From Stenotrophomonas sp. UBA2302 (GTDB taxonomy: Bacteria; Pseudomonadota; Gammaproteobacteria; Xanthomonadales; Xanthomonadaceae), in contig DDVW01000053.1 in assembly GCA_002345545.1 (NCBI GenBank), positions 147,036-196,435 of the forward strand: a stretch of DNA of 49,400 bases, given 5' to 3'. Made by a program: the position numbers and the translations under genes. This document shows, piece by piece, positions 27,588-36,049 of the stretch; the stretch's first letter is position 1; each line of letters starts with the position of its first letter. Under the pieces are notes generated by a model that saw only the letters and a list, made by a program, of their open reading frames with translations, was not told where the DNA came from and did no database searches.

Positions 27588-29084
27588 ATGACCATACTCG
27601 GCCCCCTCGCCCCGCTTCGCGCGCACGCCGGCAGCCGCCTGACCACCGGTCTGGACGATGCTGCGATCGAACGCCTGGCCGCTGCCCATCCCGACCTGAC
27701 CGGCGCCATCCACGCCGCCGCCCGTGAATACGACCGCATCAAGAAAGACATCGCCGACCTGCTGGACCTGGACGAGAAGGACCAGATCGCCGCAATGCAG
27801 GCCGGCTTCGTCAACTTCTATGCCGATGACGCAGTGGTGCCGTACATCGCGCTGGCCGCCTGCGGCCCATGGGTGGTCTCGCTCAAGGGCGCGGTGCTGT
27901 ACGACGCCGGCGGCTACGGCATGCTCGGCTTCGGCCACACCCCCGCCGACATCATGGCCGCCGCGGCCAAGCCACAGGTGATGGCCAACATCATGACCCC
28001 AAGCCTGTCCCAGCGCCGCTTCGTGCAGGCCATGCGCAAGGAGATCGGCCATACCCGCGGTGGCTGCCCGTTCTCGCACTTCATGTGCCTGAACTCCGGC
28101 TCCGAAGCGGTCGGCCTGGCCGCACGCATCGCCGACATCAACGCCAAGCTGCAGACCGAGCCGGGGGCCGCCCATGCCGGCGCCACCATCAAGCGCGTGG
28201 TGATCAAGGGCAGCTTCCACGGCCGCACCGACCGTCCTGCGCTGTACTCGGATTCCAGCCGCAAGACCTACGACCGCTACCTGGCCAGCTACCGCGGCGA
28301 GGACAGCGTCATCACCATCGCCCCGTATGACGAAGCCGCACTGCGCAAGGTGTTCGAGGATGCCGGCAGCAACAACTGGTTCATCGAAGCCGTCTTCCTG
28401 GAGCCGGTGATGGGCGAAGGCGACCCGGGCCGCGCGGTACCGGCCAGCTTCTACAAGCTGGCCCGCGAACTGACCCGCGAGCACGGCAGCCTGCTGCTGA
28501 TCGACTCGATCCAGGCCGCGCTGCGCGCCCACGGCACGCTGTCGCTGGTTGACTATCCGGGTTACGAGAAGCTCGATCCGCCGGACATGGAGACCTACTC
28601 CAAGGCGCTGAACGGCGCGCAGTTCCCGCTGTCGGTGCTGGCCGTCACCGGACATGCTGCCGGCCTCTACCGCAAGGGCGTGTACGGCAACACCATGACC
28701 ACCAACCCGCGTGCGCTGGACGTGGCCTGCGCCACCCTCGCCCGCCTGACCCCCGAGGTGCGGCAGAACATCCGCGCACGCGGCGAGCAGGCGCTGCAGA
28801 AGCTGGAGGCGCTCAAGGCGAAACTGGGCGGTGCGATCACCAAGGTGCAAGGCACCGGTCTGCTGTTCTCGTGCGAACTGGCGCCGCGGTTCAAGTGCTA
28901 TGGCGCCAACTCCACCGAGGAATGGTTGCGCATGCATGGCGTCAACGTGATCCACGGCGGCGAGAACTCGCTGCGCTTCACCCCGCACTTCGACATGGAT
29001 GAAGCCGAACTGGATCTGCTGGTGGACATGATCGGCCGCGCACTGGTGGAAGGCCCGCGCCGCGAGCAGGCCGAGGCGGCCTGA
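27588..29084 (+). CDS. Class III PLP-dependent aminotransferase
   Basis: A 498-residue fold-type I aminotransferase of class III. It has the glycine/phosphate motif NSGSEA (169-174), the SFHGRT motif (209-214) and the PLP-binding Lys339 in YSKALNGAQFP. The PLP-ring Asp is D306, but the usual DEVQ reads DSIQ (306-309), so the conserved Glu is Ser. An N-terminal extension of about 80 residues precedes the catalytic core. GGAG six bases before ATG 27588 fixes the start. The substrate is not recognisable; lysine, ornithine or a diamine are guesses from the family. The divergent Lrp-type gene probably regulates it. Confidence 0.85.
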   Translation: MTILGPLAPLRAHAGSRLTTGLDDAAIERLAAAHPDLTGAIHAAAREYDRIKKDIADLLDLDEKDQIAAMQAGFVNFYADDAVVPYIALAACGPWVVSLKGAVLYDAGGYGMLGFGHTPADIMAAAAKPQVMANIMTPSLSQRRFVQAMRKEIGHTRGGCPFSHFMCLNSGSEAVGLAARIADINAKLQTEPGAAHAGATIKRVVIKGSFHGRTDRPALYSDSSRKTYDRYLASYRGEDSVITIAPYDEAALRKVFEDAGSNNWFIEAVFLEPVMGEGDPGRAVPASFYKLARELTREHGSLLLIDSIQAALRAHGTLSLVDYPGYEKLDPPDMETYSKALNGAQFPLSVLAVTGHAAGLYRKGVYGNTMTTNPRALDVACATLARLTPEVRQNIRARGEQALQKLEALKAKLGGAITKVQGTGLLFSCELAPRFKCYGANSTEEWLRMHGVNVIHGGENSLRFTPHFDMDEAELDLLVDMIGRALVEGPRREQAEAA

Positions 29085-29106
29085 TCCACCACCTCGCGTG
29101 CAACAG

Positions 29107-29131
29107 GAACGGCGGCCAGTGGCCGCCGTTC
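29107..29131 (+). terminator. Hairpin after the aminotransferase gene
   Basis: AACGGCGGCC / GGCCGCCGTT with a three-base loop (plus an outer G-C pair) lies 22 bases beyond the stop. The tail CTCCGTTCTG is only weakly T-rich. Confidence 0.5.
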
Positions 29132-29181
29132 TCCGTTCTGCCTAGACCGTGCAACCAGGCAGCCGTGACTGCAATGCACTG

Positions 29182-29508
29182 CTAGGCCTGCGATCCGATG
29201 TACTTCTCATACCAGTCCCGATAATGCGTGTTCTTGACCAGGTGACGGTTGAAGTCCTGGGCACCATCCTCCCACCAGACAGGCCCCCGCTCCCCCAGCG
29301 CGATTTTTGCAGCGTTGACCGAGCTACGTGCTGCCGAAAGGGCAGCAGGATCTCCCGCCACCAATGCGGCTTTCACTTGCCGGCGTGCGGCCATCAGCGT
29401 ACTGACGAGCACCTCGTGTTCCCGTGGTGAAAGACGGGGATTCGCGACCCGCCAGAGACGGCCGCGAACCACCATGTATCGACCGTCGGGTGTCCGTGGA
29501 TGCTCCAC
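29182..29508 (-). CDS. Conserved hypothetical protein
   Basis: I do not recognise a function. The protein (108 residues from the GTG at 29508) has a short N-terminal PRTPDGRYMVVRGRLWR segment, a helical Ala-rich middle (MAARRQVKAALVAGDPAALSAA), and a C-terminal GPVWWEDGAQDFNRHLVKN. It has no signal peptide or membrane segment. It resembles small Xanthomonadaceae/rhizobial hypothetical proteins from memory. The start is uncertain: a TTG at 29526 overlaps the upstream stop, and GTG 29508 leaves 14 bases. It is probably cotranscribed with the secreted protein upstream. Confidence 0.65.
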   Translation of the reverse strand: MEHPRTPDGRYMVVRGRLWRVANPRLSPREHEVLVSTLMAARRQVKAALVAGDPAALSAARSSVNAAKIALGERGPVWWEDGAQDFNRHLVKNTHYRDWYEKYIGSQA

Positions 29509-29522
29509 CCCGCCCGGGCCCC

Positions 29523-30014
29523 TCAATAACCGATGACGCGATACGGCACCACCGGTACGAACTGCACTTCCTTGCAGCCGTCATAGCGGCTGCAACTGCC
29601 GAAGTAGCCCGGGCCCCAGTAGCGCTGGCGGGCGTCGCGGTTGTACGGGCTGTTGTAGAAATCCGGGCGATAGAGGTTGCCCGAGCCGTGGTAGCGCAGC
29701 GGCGTCACCGCCTCCGGCGCATCATTGCGCGAAGTCTGCGCCACCGAAGGCGTGCCCTGCGCATCGACGTAACCGAATTCGCTGTCGTAGCGGACCAGCC
29801 GGTAATAGATGGTTTCCCCATCCTGCTGGCGGCTGCGCAGGCGCTCCAGCGTGCCATCGCCGGCATCGGCATAGGCCTGCCCGCCTTCGAACACCACCTC
29901 GCTGGGCGTGACGATCTCTTCCTCCAGCGGCGGCGCTGCAGCCACTGCCCCCGCCGTGGCAACCGCCAGCACCAGCAGTGCTCCCGCCCTGATCAAAACC
30001 TTGTCCGCTCGCAT
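29523..30014 (-). CDS. Secreted protein of unknown function
   Basis: A 163-residue protein with a signal peptide (MRADKVLIRAG...AVAAA, cleavage near residue 27). The mature part is rich in Tyr, Asp, Arg and Gly, contains two Cys (CSRYDGC), and ends VPVVPYRVIGY. No domain recognised. A strong ribosome-binding site (GGAGG, six bases before ATG) supports the start at 30014. A TATAAT hexamer at 30175-30180 would give a leader of about 150 bases. Confidence 0.7.
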   Translation of the reverse strand: MRADKVLIRAGALLVLAVATAGAVAAAPPLEEEIVTPSEVVFEGGQAYADAGDGTLERLRSRQQDGETIYYRLVRYDSEFGYVDAQGTPSVAQTSRNDAPEAVTPLRYHGSGNLYRPDFYNSPYNRDARQRYWGPGYFGSCSRYDGCKEVQFVPVVPYRVIGY

Positions 30015-30174
30015 ACCTATCCTCCGTGAAAGCCGCCGGGAGCCTGCCATGCCGTCTCCGGGCCAATGGGTTCAACCGTCGCCTCCCCCATCGGGAAGCG
30101 TGCCACCTCAACTGCGCTCAAACCAACGCCGGCCCCGCTTCAAGCGGATGCTTTGCCGGCATCAAAGCGCCCCG

Positions 30175-30180
30175 ATTATA
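30175..30180 (-). promoter_or_regulatory. TATAAT -10 hexamer upstream of the secreted protein gene
   Basis: A perfect TATAAT on the minus strand within the 199-base gap 30015-30213. No -35 was found at normal spacing. The rest of the gap holds small stems (GCTTTG / CAAAGC; CGCTT / AAGCG) and no gene. Confidence 0.35.
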
Positions 30181-30213
30181 GGTGCCGCACGCCGGCTTTC
30201 TTCGTGAAGCCTT

Positions 30214-30858
30214 TCACGTACCAGGCATCGCGGCAGGCCGCACTGCAATTGCCTGTGCATGCCGCCGCAACGACCGGGAAATGACCTCGCGTGCCTCATC
30301 CACATCGCCCCAGCCTTCAAGCCGGATGTCCCCGCCATCGGGCAGATCCTTGTAGACGCGGAAGAACGCCTCGATGCGCTGGCGTTCGATCAGCGGCAGG
30401 TCATCCAGCGTGCGGATGTCGCGGTAAGCGGGGGCCACCACGTCCACCGGCACGCCGATGATCTTCTCGTCGGCCTCGCCGCGATCGTGCATGCGCAACA
30501 CACCCAGCGGGCGGAAGCGCAGCGTTGCGCCGGGCTGGACCGGTGAGCGGGTCAGCACCAGCGCATCCAGTGGATCGCCATCGCCGGCCAGGGTACGCGG
30601 CAGCGAGCCGTAGTTGGCCGGATAGGCCACCGGCATTGACAGGAAGCGGTCCACCCGCAACTCGCCATCCCTGCCCAGCTCGTACTTGATCGTACCGCCG
30701 GCGGGAATCTCCACCACCATCAGCACCTCGTCCGGCGCCAGCGATGGCTGCGGCAGTTGCAGCGGATGCCGCATGTCGGCATCGGCCGCCACCATTCCGG
30801 GTAATAGCGCCAGCAAGCAGGACAACGGCAAAAACAGGCGACTGCGCTTTAGCATCAT
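30214..30858 (-). CDS. Secreted (periplasmic) inorganic pyrophosphatase
   Basis: A 214-residue family I soluble pyrophosphatase, hydrolysing PPi to two phosphates. The family signature is D93-G-D-P-L-D98, and the N-terminal EIPAGGTIKYE is typical. Unlike the cytoplasmic housekeeping enzyme it has a signal peptide (residues 1-25, PLSCLLALLPGMVAADA), so it should act in the periplasm. It is six bases downstream of a phosphatase-like gene and is the last gene of the phytase unit, so it probably releases phosphate from PPi produced or met in the envelope. Confidence 0.9.
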   Translation of the reverse strand: MMLKRSRLFLPLSCLLALLPGMVAADADMRHPLQLPQPSLAPDEVLMVVEIPAGGTIKYELGRDGELRVDRFLSMPVAYPANYGSLPRTLAGDGDPLDALVLTRSPVQPGATLRFRPLGVLRMHDRGEADEKIIGVPVDVVAPAYRDIRTLDDLPLIERQRIEAFFRVYKDLPDGGDIRLEGWGDVDEAREVISRSLRRHAQAIAVRPAAMPGT

Positions 30859-30864
30859 CGTTCC

Positions 30865-32238
30865 CTATTCCCAGCAACGGTCCGCACGTCCCTTCGGTGA
30901 GGCGGCACGCGGGCAATCACGCTGCGGGATACGGCCTTCGGTGACTTCGTCGAACTGCTTGCTGCCATCGGCGGCACGCGTGATCCTGAAGGCGTCATAC
31001 AGGCGTCCGGTGGCGGTGCGCGCCTCGTAGGACAGCTGCTGCCCATCCAGCCGCAGCACCTGGAACAGCTGCGTATCCTCGGCCACCGGCCGCATCGTCG
31101 CCCGTGCCTGCGGTGACAGCCGGTACTGCTTGGGCCCGGCCACCGAGGAGATGTACTGCGGCAGGACGGCATCGTCACCGGCGCGGCGGCCATAGGTGTG
31201 ATCGTGACCCTGCAACACCAGATCGACCTTGTGGTGTTGCAACACCGGCCGGATCTGACCGGCCAGCACCGAGGTGTCGCGCTCGGCGCGCAACGGATAC
31301 AGCGGCTGATGCACCACTACGATGTTCCAAGGCCGGGTGCTGGCCGCGAGCACACCCTCAAGCCAACGCGCCTGCGCCGTTGCCGTGCCCAGATCCAGCG
31401 CCGAGGTGCCGTCCAGCACCACCACCCGCGCGCCCTGGTAATCGAACCAGTAAGTGGTACTGGCCGCTGCCGCCACACCATTGCCCGGCAGCGCGAAGCT
31501 CACCGGCCAGTGCGCGCCCAGCACGCGACGCTCCTGCGGGGTGTCTTCGAACTCTTCGAAATACTCGTGGTTGCCCGCCGCCGGCGCGATTGCCGTGCCC
31601 GGCAGCAGGCCGCCGCCCGCGGCAAACCATTCGCCCCATTCGTTGTCATCCTCGCCGTCGCCACCACTGACCAGGTCACCGGCAAACAGCACCAGCCGCG
31701 CCTCCGCTGCACTCTGCCAACCCTGGCGGATGACGCGACTGACGTGGCTGAGGTTCTTGTTCTGGGTATCACCGAAGTACAGCAACGTCAGCGGTTGTGA
31801 GACCGCACCCGCCGTGCGGAAGTGCGTCCAGGCGCTCCAGCCGCCCTTTCCCTGCACGCGGTAGGCATAGAGCGTGTCCGGCTGCAGCCCGTCGATATCG
31901 GCGCGATGGTGTTGCGAGGGCCCGTTTTCGGTCTGCAGCAGGCGGTTGCCTGCAGTGATCCTGCGCAGCTCGCCCATGTCCGGAGAATCACCGGCGATTG
32001 CCAGCTCCAACTCTGCTTCCGTGGCCAGCGGCGAGGTACGCCAGGCCACCGAAAACCCGGTACTGGCATCCTGTGCCGGTGACGCGACGATGCGGTCGGG
32101 CAGATCACCGGCCGCGTAATGCCGGCTGCCCGACGGCACCTGGGTATTGGGCTCTGCGGCCGGAGCGGCCCCCACCGCTCCGGCCGCACCCACCATCGCC
32201 ACCACCAGCAACCATGATTTTCCGGGTACAGGCATCAC
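30865..32238 (-). CDS. Purple-acid-phosphatase-like metallophosphoesterase
   Basis: A 457-residue secreted protein with a signal peptide (GKSWLLVVAMVGAAGAVGA). An N-terminal Fn3-like domain (about 40-150) is followed by a dinuclear-metal phosphoesterase domain. The five metal motifs are present: YFGDTQ, FAGDLVSGGD, GNHEYF, VVHQPLYPL and LQGHDHTYGR. This layout is that of purple acid phosphatases, which cleave phosphomonoesters including phytate intermediates. The start overlaps the phytase stop (ATGA), giving coupling. Substrate is inference from context. Confidence 0.85.
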   Translation of the reverse strand: MMPVPGKSWLLVVAMVGAAGAVGAAPAAEPNTQVPSGSRHYAAGDLPDRIVASPAQDASTGFSVAWRTSPLATEAELELAIAGDSPDMGELRRITAGNRLLQTENGPSQHHRADIDGLQPDTLYAYRVQGKGGWSAWTHFRTAGAVSQPLTLLYFGDTQNKNLSHVSRVIRQGWQSAAEARLVLFAGDLVSGGDGEDDNEWGEWFAAGGGLLPGTAIAPAAGNHEYFEEFEDTPQERRVLGAHWPVSFALPGNGVAAAASTTYWFDYQGARVVVLDGTSALDLGTATAQARWLEGVLAASTRPWNIVVVHQPLYPLRAERDTSVLAGQIRPVLQHHKVDLVLQGHDHTYGRRAGDDAVLPQYISSVAGPKQYRLSPQARATMRPVAEDTQLFQVLRLDGQQLSYEARTATGRLYDAFRITRAADGSKQFDEVTEGRIPQRDCPRAASPKGRADRCWE

Positions 32239-33338
32239 AGCGCACAGTCCTGGGGCAACGACAAGGCCGCAGCGATATCGCGCCAGTCGAACGCCACCAC
32301 ACCCTGATCGTCATGCACGGCGTACAGCGCACCTTGCGGGAAGCGTGCCGACGCCTGTTGACTGTTCCAGATGCCGTCGGTGTTGGCCACCATGTCGCCA
32401 TGGAAGGCACCGGCATGGGCCAGCGTCTTGCGGTCGAACAGGTGGAACACACTGCGATCCTTGCCCTGCTCGGTGGTGATCCACCAGCCGCCCTCGCCGC
32501 AGGTGCGCAGCATCACGCCTTCGGCCTGCGCCTTGAACACGTCATTGCCAAACGTGTTGCCGGTGAACTCGCCGGCCAGCGTGTAGACCTTGAATTCACT
32601 GGCATAGGTTTCGTCCTCCTCGGCCACCAGCAGGCGGTCGTTGCCCGGATCGCCCCAGATCGATTCCACCACCCGCAGCGCACCCCTGGGCGTGGTGTCG
32701 CCGATGCTGCGCACCAGCTCGGCCTGCACACCACGACCATCAACCGTCACCCGGTAGCGGCGCACACGCTCGTTCAAGCGTTCCAGCGCCGGCAGGATGT
32801 CGTTGCCGGCAGCGTCCTCGCCATCGTCATACGAATCGGTGACGTACACGTCGTAGCCGTCCTGCAATGGTTTCATCCACAGCCCGTACGGCTTGCGCAG
32901 ATCGTCGCCGGCAAACACGCCCAGCGGCTTGAAGTCGGGCAGCTGCAGCACCTGCACCCGGTGGTTGTCACGCTCGACGACGAACACCAGGTCGCCGCTC
33001 ACCGCGATGCCATTGGGACGATCGAACTGGCCAAGTGCGGTACCGGGGCTGCCGACATCGCGCAGGTGCTTGCCGGTCTGGCCGTCGTACACCACCAGCT
33101 TGTCCGTGGCCTTGGCGGTGGCGATCAACCAGACCTCGCCATCGGCACGGGTCCAGCTGGCGGGCGAGTCGATGTTGTCCTCCGGCGTCATCGGCGTCAG
33201 CAACGCCTCGGCCACGCGCACCGCTGGCAGGGCACCTTCGGCCACATCGGCGGCGCTGGGCGGAGGCACGCTGTCCGCCGCCGGCTGGCAGGCCGTCAGC
33301 ACCAGCGTGACAGCCGCGTACAGCAGTGCGGCCCTCAC
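32235..33338 (-). CDS. Beta-propeller-type phytase lipoprotein
   Basis: A 367-residue protein with a lipoprotein signal (lipobox LTAC, Cys17) and repeated beta-propeller-like blades (DRPNGIAVSGDLVFVVERDN, then KPYGLWMKPLQDGYDVYVTDS, and GVMLRTCGEGGWWITTEQ). It resembles the beta-propeller phytases, calcium-dependent enzymes that remove phosphates from phytate. The start is a GTG overlapping the upstream receptor stop by four bases. Without an alignment I cannot verify all phytate- and calcium-binding residues, so a related propeller is possible. Confidence 0.75.
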   Translation of the reverse strand: MRAALLYAAVTLVLTACQPAADSVPPPSAADVAEGALPAVRVAEALLTPMTPEDNIDSPASWTRADGEVWLIATAKATDKLVVYDGQTGKHLRDVGSPGTALGQFDRPNGIAVSGDLVFVVERDNHRVQVLQLPDFKPLGVFAGDDLRKPYGLWMKPLQDGYDVYVTDSYDDGEDAAGNDILPALERLNERVRRYRVTVDGRGVQAELVRSIGDTTPRGALRVVESIWGDPGNDRLLVAEEDETYASEFKVYTLAGEFTGNTFGNDVFKAQAEGVMLRTCGEGGWWITTEQGKDRSVFHLFDRKTLAHAGAFHGDMVANTDGIWNSQQASARFPQGALYAVHDDQGVVAFDWRDIAAALSLPQDCAL

Positions 33339-35908
33339 AGCGCCACCTTCAGGCCGATGGCATAGGTGCGACCATATTCCTCGTTCTGCAGCGTTCGCGA
33401 GCGCACGCCCTGGTACAGCTCCAGCGGCTTGTCGAGCAGGTTGGAAGCCTCCAGGTACAGGCTCACGTTTCTGCTGAACTGGTAATCCAGGCTGAAATCC
33501 AGCTGCGTATGCGGCGCGACGTAGATGTCATAGGCGCTGTTCTTGCCGATGGTGTCCAGGTATTCACTGCGGTACACACCGGCCAGGCGCGTGCTGAAGC
33601 CGCCCCATTCGTAGCCGATATGCGCGCTGTACACATTCCTGGACGCACGCGGCAGCATGAAGTCGTCATCTGCACGATCGGCCATGCCCGGATCGAAATC
33701 GGTGTCCAGCCAGGTACCGCTCAGACCCAGCAACAGGCCGGACCAGGCGCCCGGCAGGAATGCCAGCTGCTGCTGCCAGTTGAACTCGGCGCCGAACACC
33801 CTGGCCTTGTCACCGTTGATCGCGCGGGTGACCTCGAAGCCCGGATAGGCGGCATCCTCATTGGTGACGGTCTCCACGATGTAGCCGTCGATGGACTTGT
33901 TGAACAGGCCCAGCGCGACAATACCGGTGCCGTCCTCGCCCAGATAGCGCTCGAACGACAGGTCCACGTTGCTGGATTCGTACGGGTCCAGCATCGGATT
34001 GCCAACGCGCACTTCCTCGTCATCACGGTTCACGCCCAGCCGCGGCGACACATCGCCGAAGGACGGGCGCGCCACGCTCTTGTTGAGCGACCCGCGCAGC
34101 ACCCAGTTGTTGCCGGTGTCATAGCGCAGGTGCAGGCCCGGCAGCACGCTGGTGTAGCTGTTGCTTGCAGTCCGCGGCGTCACCGTGACCGTCTCGCCAT
34201 CGGCAGCGATGTCCACCTGGTTGCCGCTGGCATTGAACTGCGTGCCTTCCACGCGCACGCCACCGATCACCCGCAGCGCGCCGATGTCCCAGGTGCCCAT
34301 CGCATAGGCGGAGAAGATGTCTTCGCTGGCGGTGTAGTCCTCTTCCAGCGAGGCCATCATGTTGCTGGCCACGTCACCGGGACGCGCACTGTACAGGTGG
34401 CCATTGGCAGCCCACCACGCCCGCATCGCGGCCGGGTTCATGCCCTGGCCCAGACTGCCGCCACGGTGGCCGAGGGTCTTGCCGTTCCAGTCGGACAGAT
34501 CGACATCCGGACCCCGGCGCAGTTCGGTTTCATCGACGTTGACCGCGCGCTCGCGCCAGCGGCCGAGCAGGCCGAACTTGTAGCTGCCGCGCTCGCCGTC
34601 GAAACGGATATTGACCTGCGCACTGTGCTCGCTGTCGTCCACCTGCTTGGGCCCCAGCACCACGCGGTCGAATTCGTAATTGCCGTTGTCCATCCAGCCG
34701 GTGTCGCTCAACCCCAGGCCCGGAATTCCACTGTTCTGGTCGAGGCTGGCGGACAGGTCGTCACCGGCGTAGTCGAAGCGCGCCTCCATCTCGTCATTCA
34801 CCCGCTCACGGGTCTTGGTATAGCCCAGCCGGTAATCGAGCACGGCATTGGCCAGGCGGTTCTCGCCCCCGAGGCTGGCGGCAAAGGTGTCCTCTTCCTT
34901 GGTGCGGTTGCGCATGCGTTTGCTGATCGCATCGGCCGGCAATTCGGCGATCTCGTAGCGGCCATTGCCCAGCGCGCTGATGCTCTCACCGTCTCCCAGG
35001 CCGAAAACGGTGCGCTGGCGGGTCTCGGCGTCGTCGAAACGGCTGTACAAGGTGCGCAGGTAGTAGCGGTTGGCATCGTCCGGACGCCAGTCGAAATTGA
35101 GGTTGGCACCCGTGCGCTGGCGCTCGATGCTGTACTTGCGGTGCTGCAGGTCGACGGCAACCAGGTCGTCATCGGCGCCCCCCTCGAAGGTGTCGTATTC
35201 GACCTCGGTGTTGTCCGATTCGAAGGTGCGCTTCTGGTGGTTCAGCCCCAGCGCCACGCCGAAGGTGTCGTTGAACACTTCGCTGTAATTGAATGCCGCC
35301 TTGGGGCTGGTCTTGCCGGACAGTTCCTGGTGACTGGCTTCGACCTTGCCCTTCAGCGAACGCCCGTCACGATCGAACGCCGAGGCCGACTCCACCACCA
35401 CGCTGCCACCAATGGCATCACCGGGCATGTCCGGAGTGACCGACTTGATCACCCGCAGGCGTTCGGTGGAATCGGTGGGGATCACGTCCAGCGGTGCCGC
35501 CCGCGAAGTGTCCTCCGGGGTGCCGATGGCGATGCCGTCGATGCTGACGCTGTTCAGGGCCGCATCCAGACCACGAATCACCACGAAGCGGCCCTCGCCC
35601 TGGTCACGGGTGACGCTGACGCCCGGCAGCCGCTGCAGCGACTCGGCGACGTTCATGTCCGGGTAGTCGCCCATCGAATCGGACGCCACCGCATCCTGGA
35701 TGGCATCGGCATCACGCTTCAGTTCCACCGCACGGGCCTGCGCCTCGATCTGCGCACGTACTTCGATGCGCTCCAGATCGGTGGCCACCGCGGCGCCGGC
35801 GGCGACCACTGCCGTTCCCTCCGAGTCAAGCTGCCGCGCTTCCACCGGCATGGCGGCCATGCAGGCCACCGCGCTCGTTACCGCCACCACCAGAACACGC
35901 TTGTGCAC
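33335..35908 (-). CDS. TonB-dependent outer-membrane receptor, phytase-linked
   Basis: An 857-residue TonB-dependent transporter. After a signal peptide (HKRVLVVAVTSAVACMAAMPVEA) comes a plug domain (about 60-180) with NVAESLQRLPGVSVTRDQGEGRF and VIRGLDAALNSVSIDG, then a 22-strand beta-barrel region with SVARPSFGDVSPRLG. It ends in KVAL rather than the commoner Phe. The start is a GTG at 35908 preceded by GGGGG; an ATG at 35929 adds seven residues. The downstream coupled phytase suggests it imports phytate or a breakdown product. Ligand is inference. Confidence 0.9.
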   Translation of the reverse strand: MHKRVLVVAVTSAVACMAAMPVEARQLDSEGTAVVAAGAAVATDLERIEVRAQIEAQARAVELKRDADAIQDAVASDSMGDYPDMNVAESLQRLPGVSVTRDQGEGRFVVIRGLDAALNSVSIDGIAIGTPEDTSRAAPLDVIPTDSTERLRVIKSVTPDMPGDAIGGSVVVESASAFDRDGRSLKGKVEASHQELSGKTSPKAAFNYSEVFNDTFGVALGLNHQKRTFESDNTEVEYDTFEGGADDDLVAVDLQHRKYSIERQRTGANLNFDWRPDDANRYYLRTLYSRFDDAETRQRTVFGLGDGESISALGNGRYEIAELPADAISKRMRNRTKEEDTFAASLGGENRLANAVLDYRLGYTKTRERVNDEMEARFDYAGDDLSASLDQNSGIPGLGLSDTGWMDNGNYEFDRVVLGPKQVDDSEHSAQVNIRFDGERGSYKFGLLGRWRERAVNVDETELRRGPDVDLSDWNGKTLGHRGGSLGQGMNPAAMRAWWAANGHLYSARPGDVASNMMASLEEDYTASEDIFSAYAMGTWDIGALRVIGGVRVEGTQFNASGNQVDIAADGETVTVTPRTASNSYTSVLPGLHLRYDTGNNWVLRGSLNKSVARPSFGDVSPRLGVNRDDEEVRVGNPMLDPYESSNVDLSFERYLGEDGTGIVALGLFNKSIDGYIVETVTNEDAAYPGFEVTRAINGDKARVFGAEFNWQQQLAFLPGAWSGLLLGLSGTWLDTDFDPGMADRADDDFMLPRASRNVYSAHIGYEWGGFSTRLAGVYRSEYLDTIGKNSAYDIYVAPHTQLDFSLDYQFSRNVSLYLEASNLLDKPLELYQGVRSRTLQNEEYGRTYAIGLKVAL

Positions 35909-35968
35909 ACCAGCCCCCGAACTCTCCATAAGATGGCGTGCAAGGTATTTCCGTCCGGTTGCGTCGAT

Positions 35969-35975
35969 ATGACAG
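35969..35975 (-). promoter_or_regulatory. Candidate PhoB half-site upstream of the receptor
   Basis: On the minus strand CTGTCAT is exactly the 7-base Pho-box repeat. The companion repeat 11 bases away on either side is poor (about 3 of 7). It is 60 bases upstream of the start. A single half-site is weak evidence. Confidence 0.3.
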
Positions 35976-36049
35976 CCCAGGGTCGGCAATATTTCAGCGC
36001 CGCTGCCCGGCGCTAAGATGGACACCCTTTTGCCTCTCCGGTCCACCCC

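Noticed and set aside
33326..36016. An 896-codon plus-strand frame opposite the TonB receptor
   Set aside because: Shadow of a well-supported receptor; Val/Ala/His-rich and without domains.
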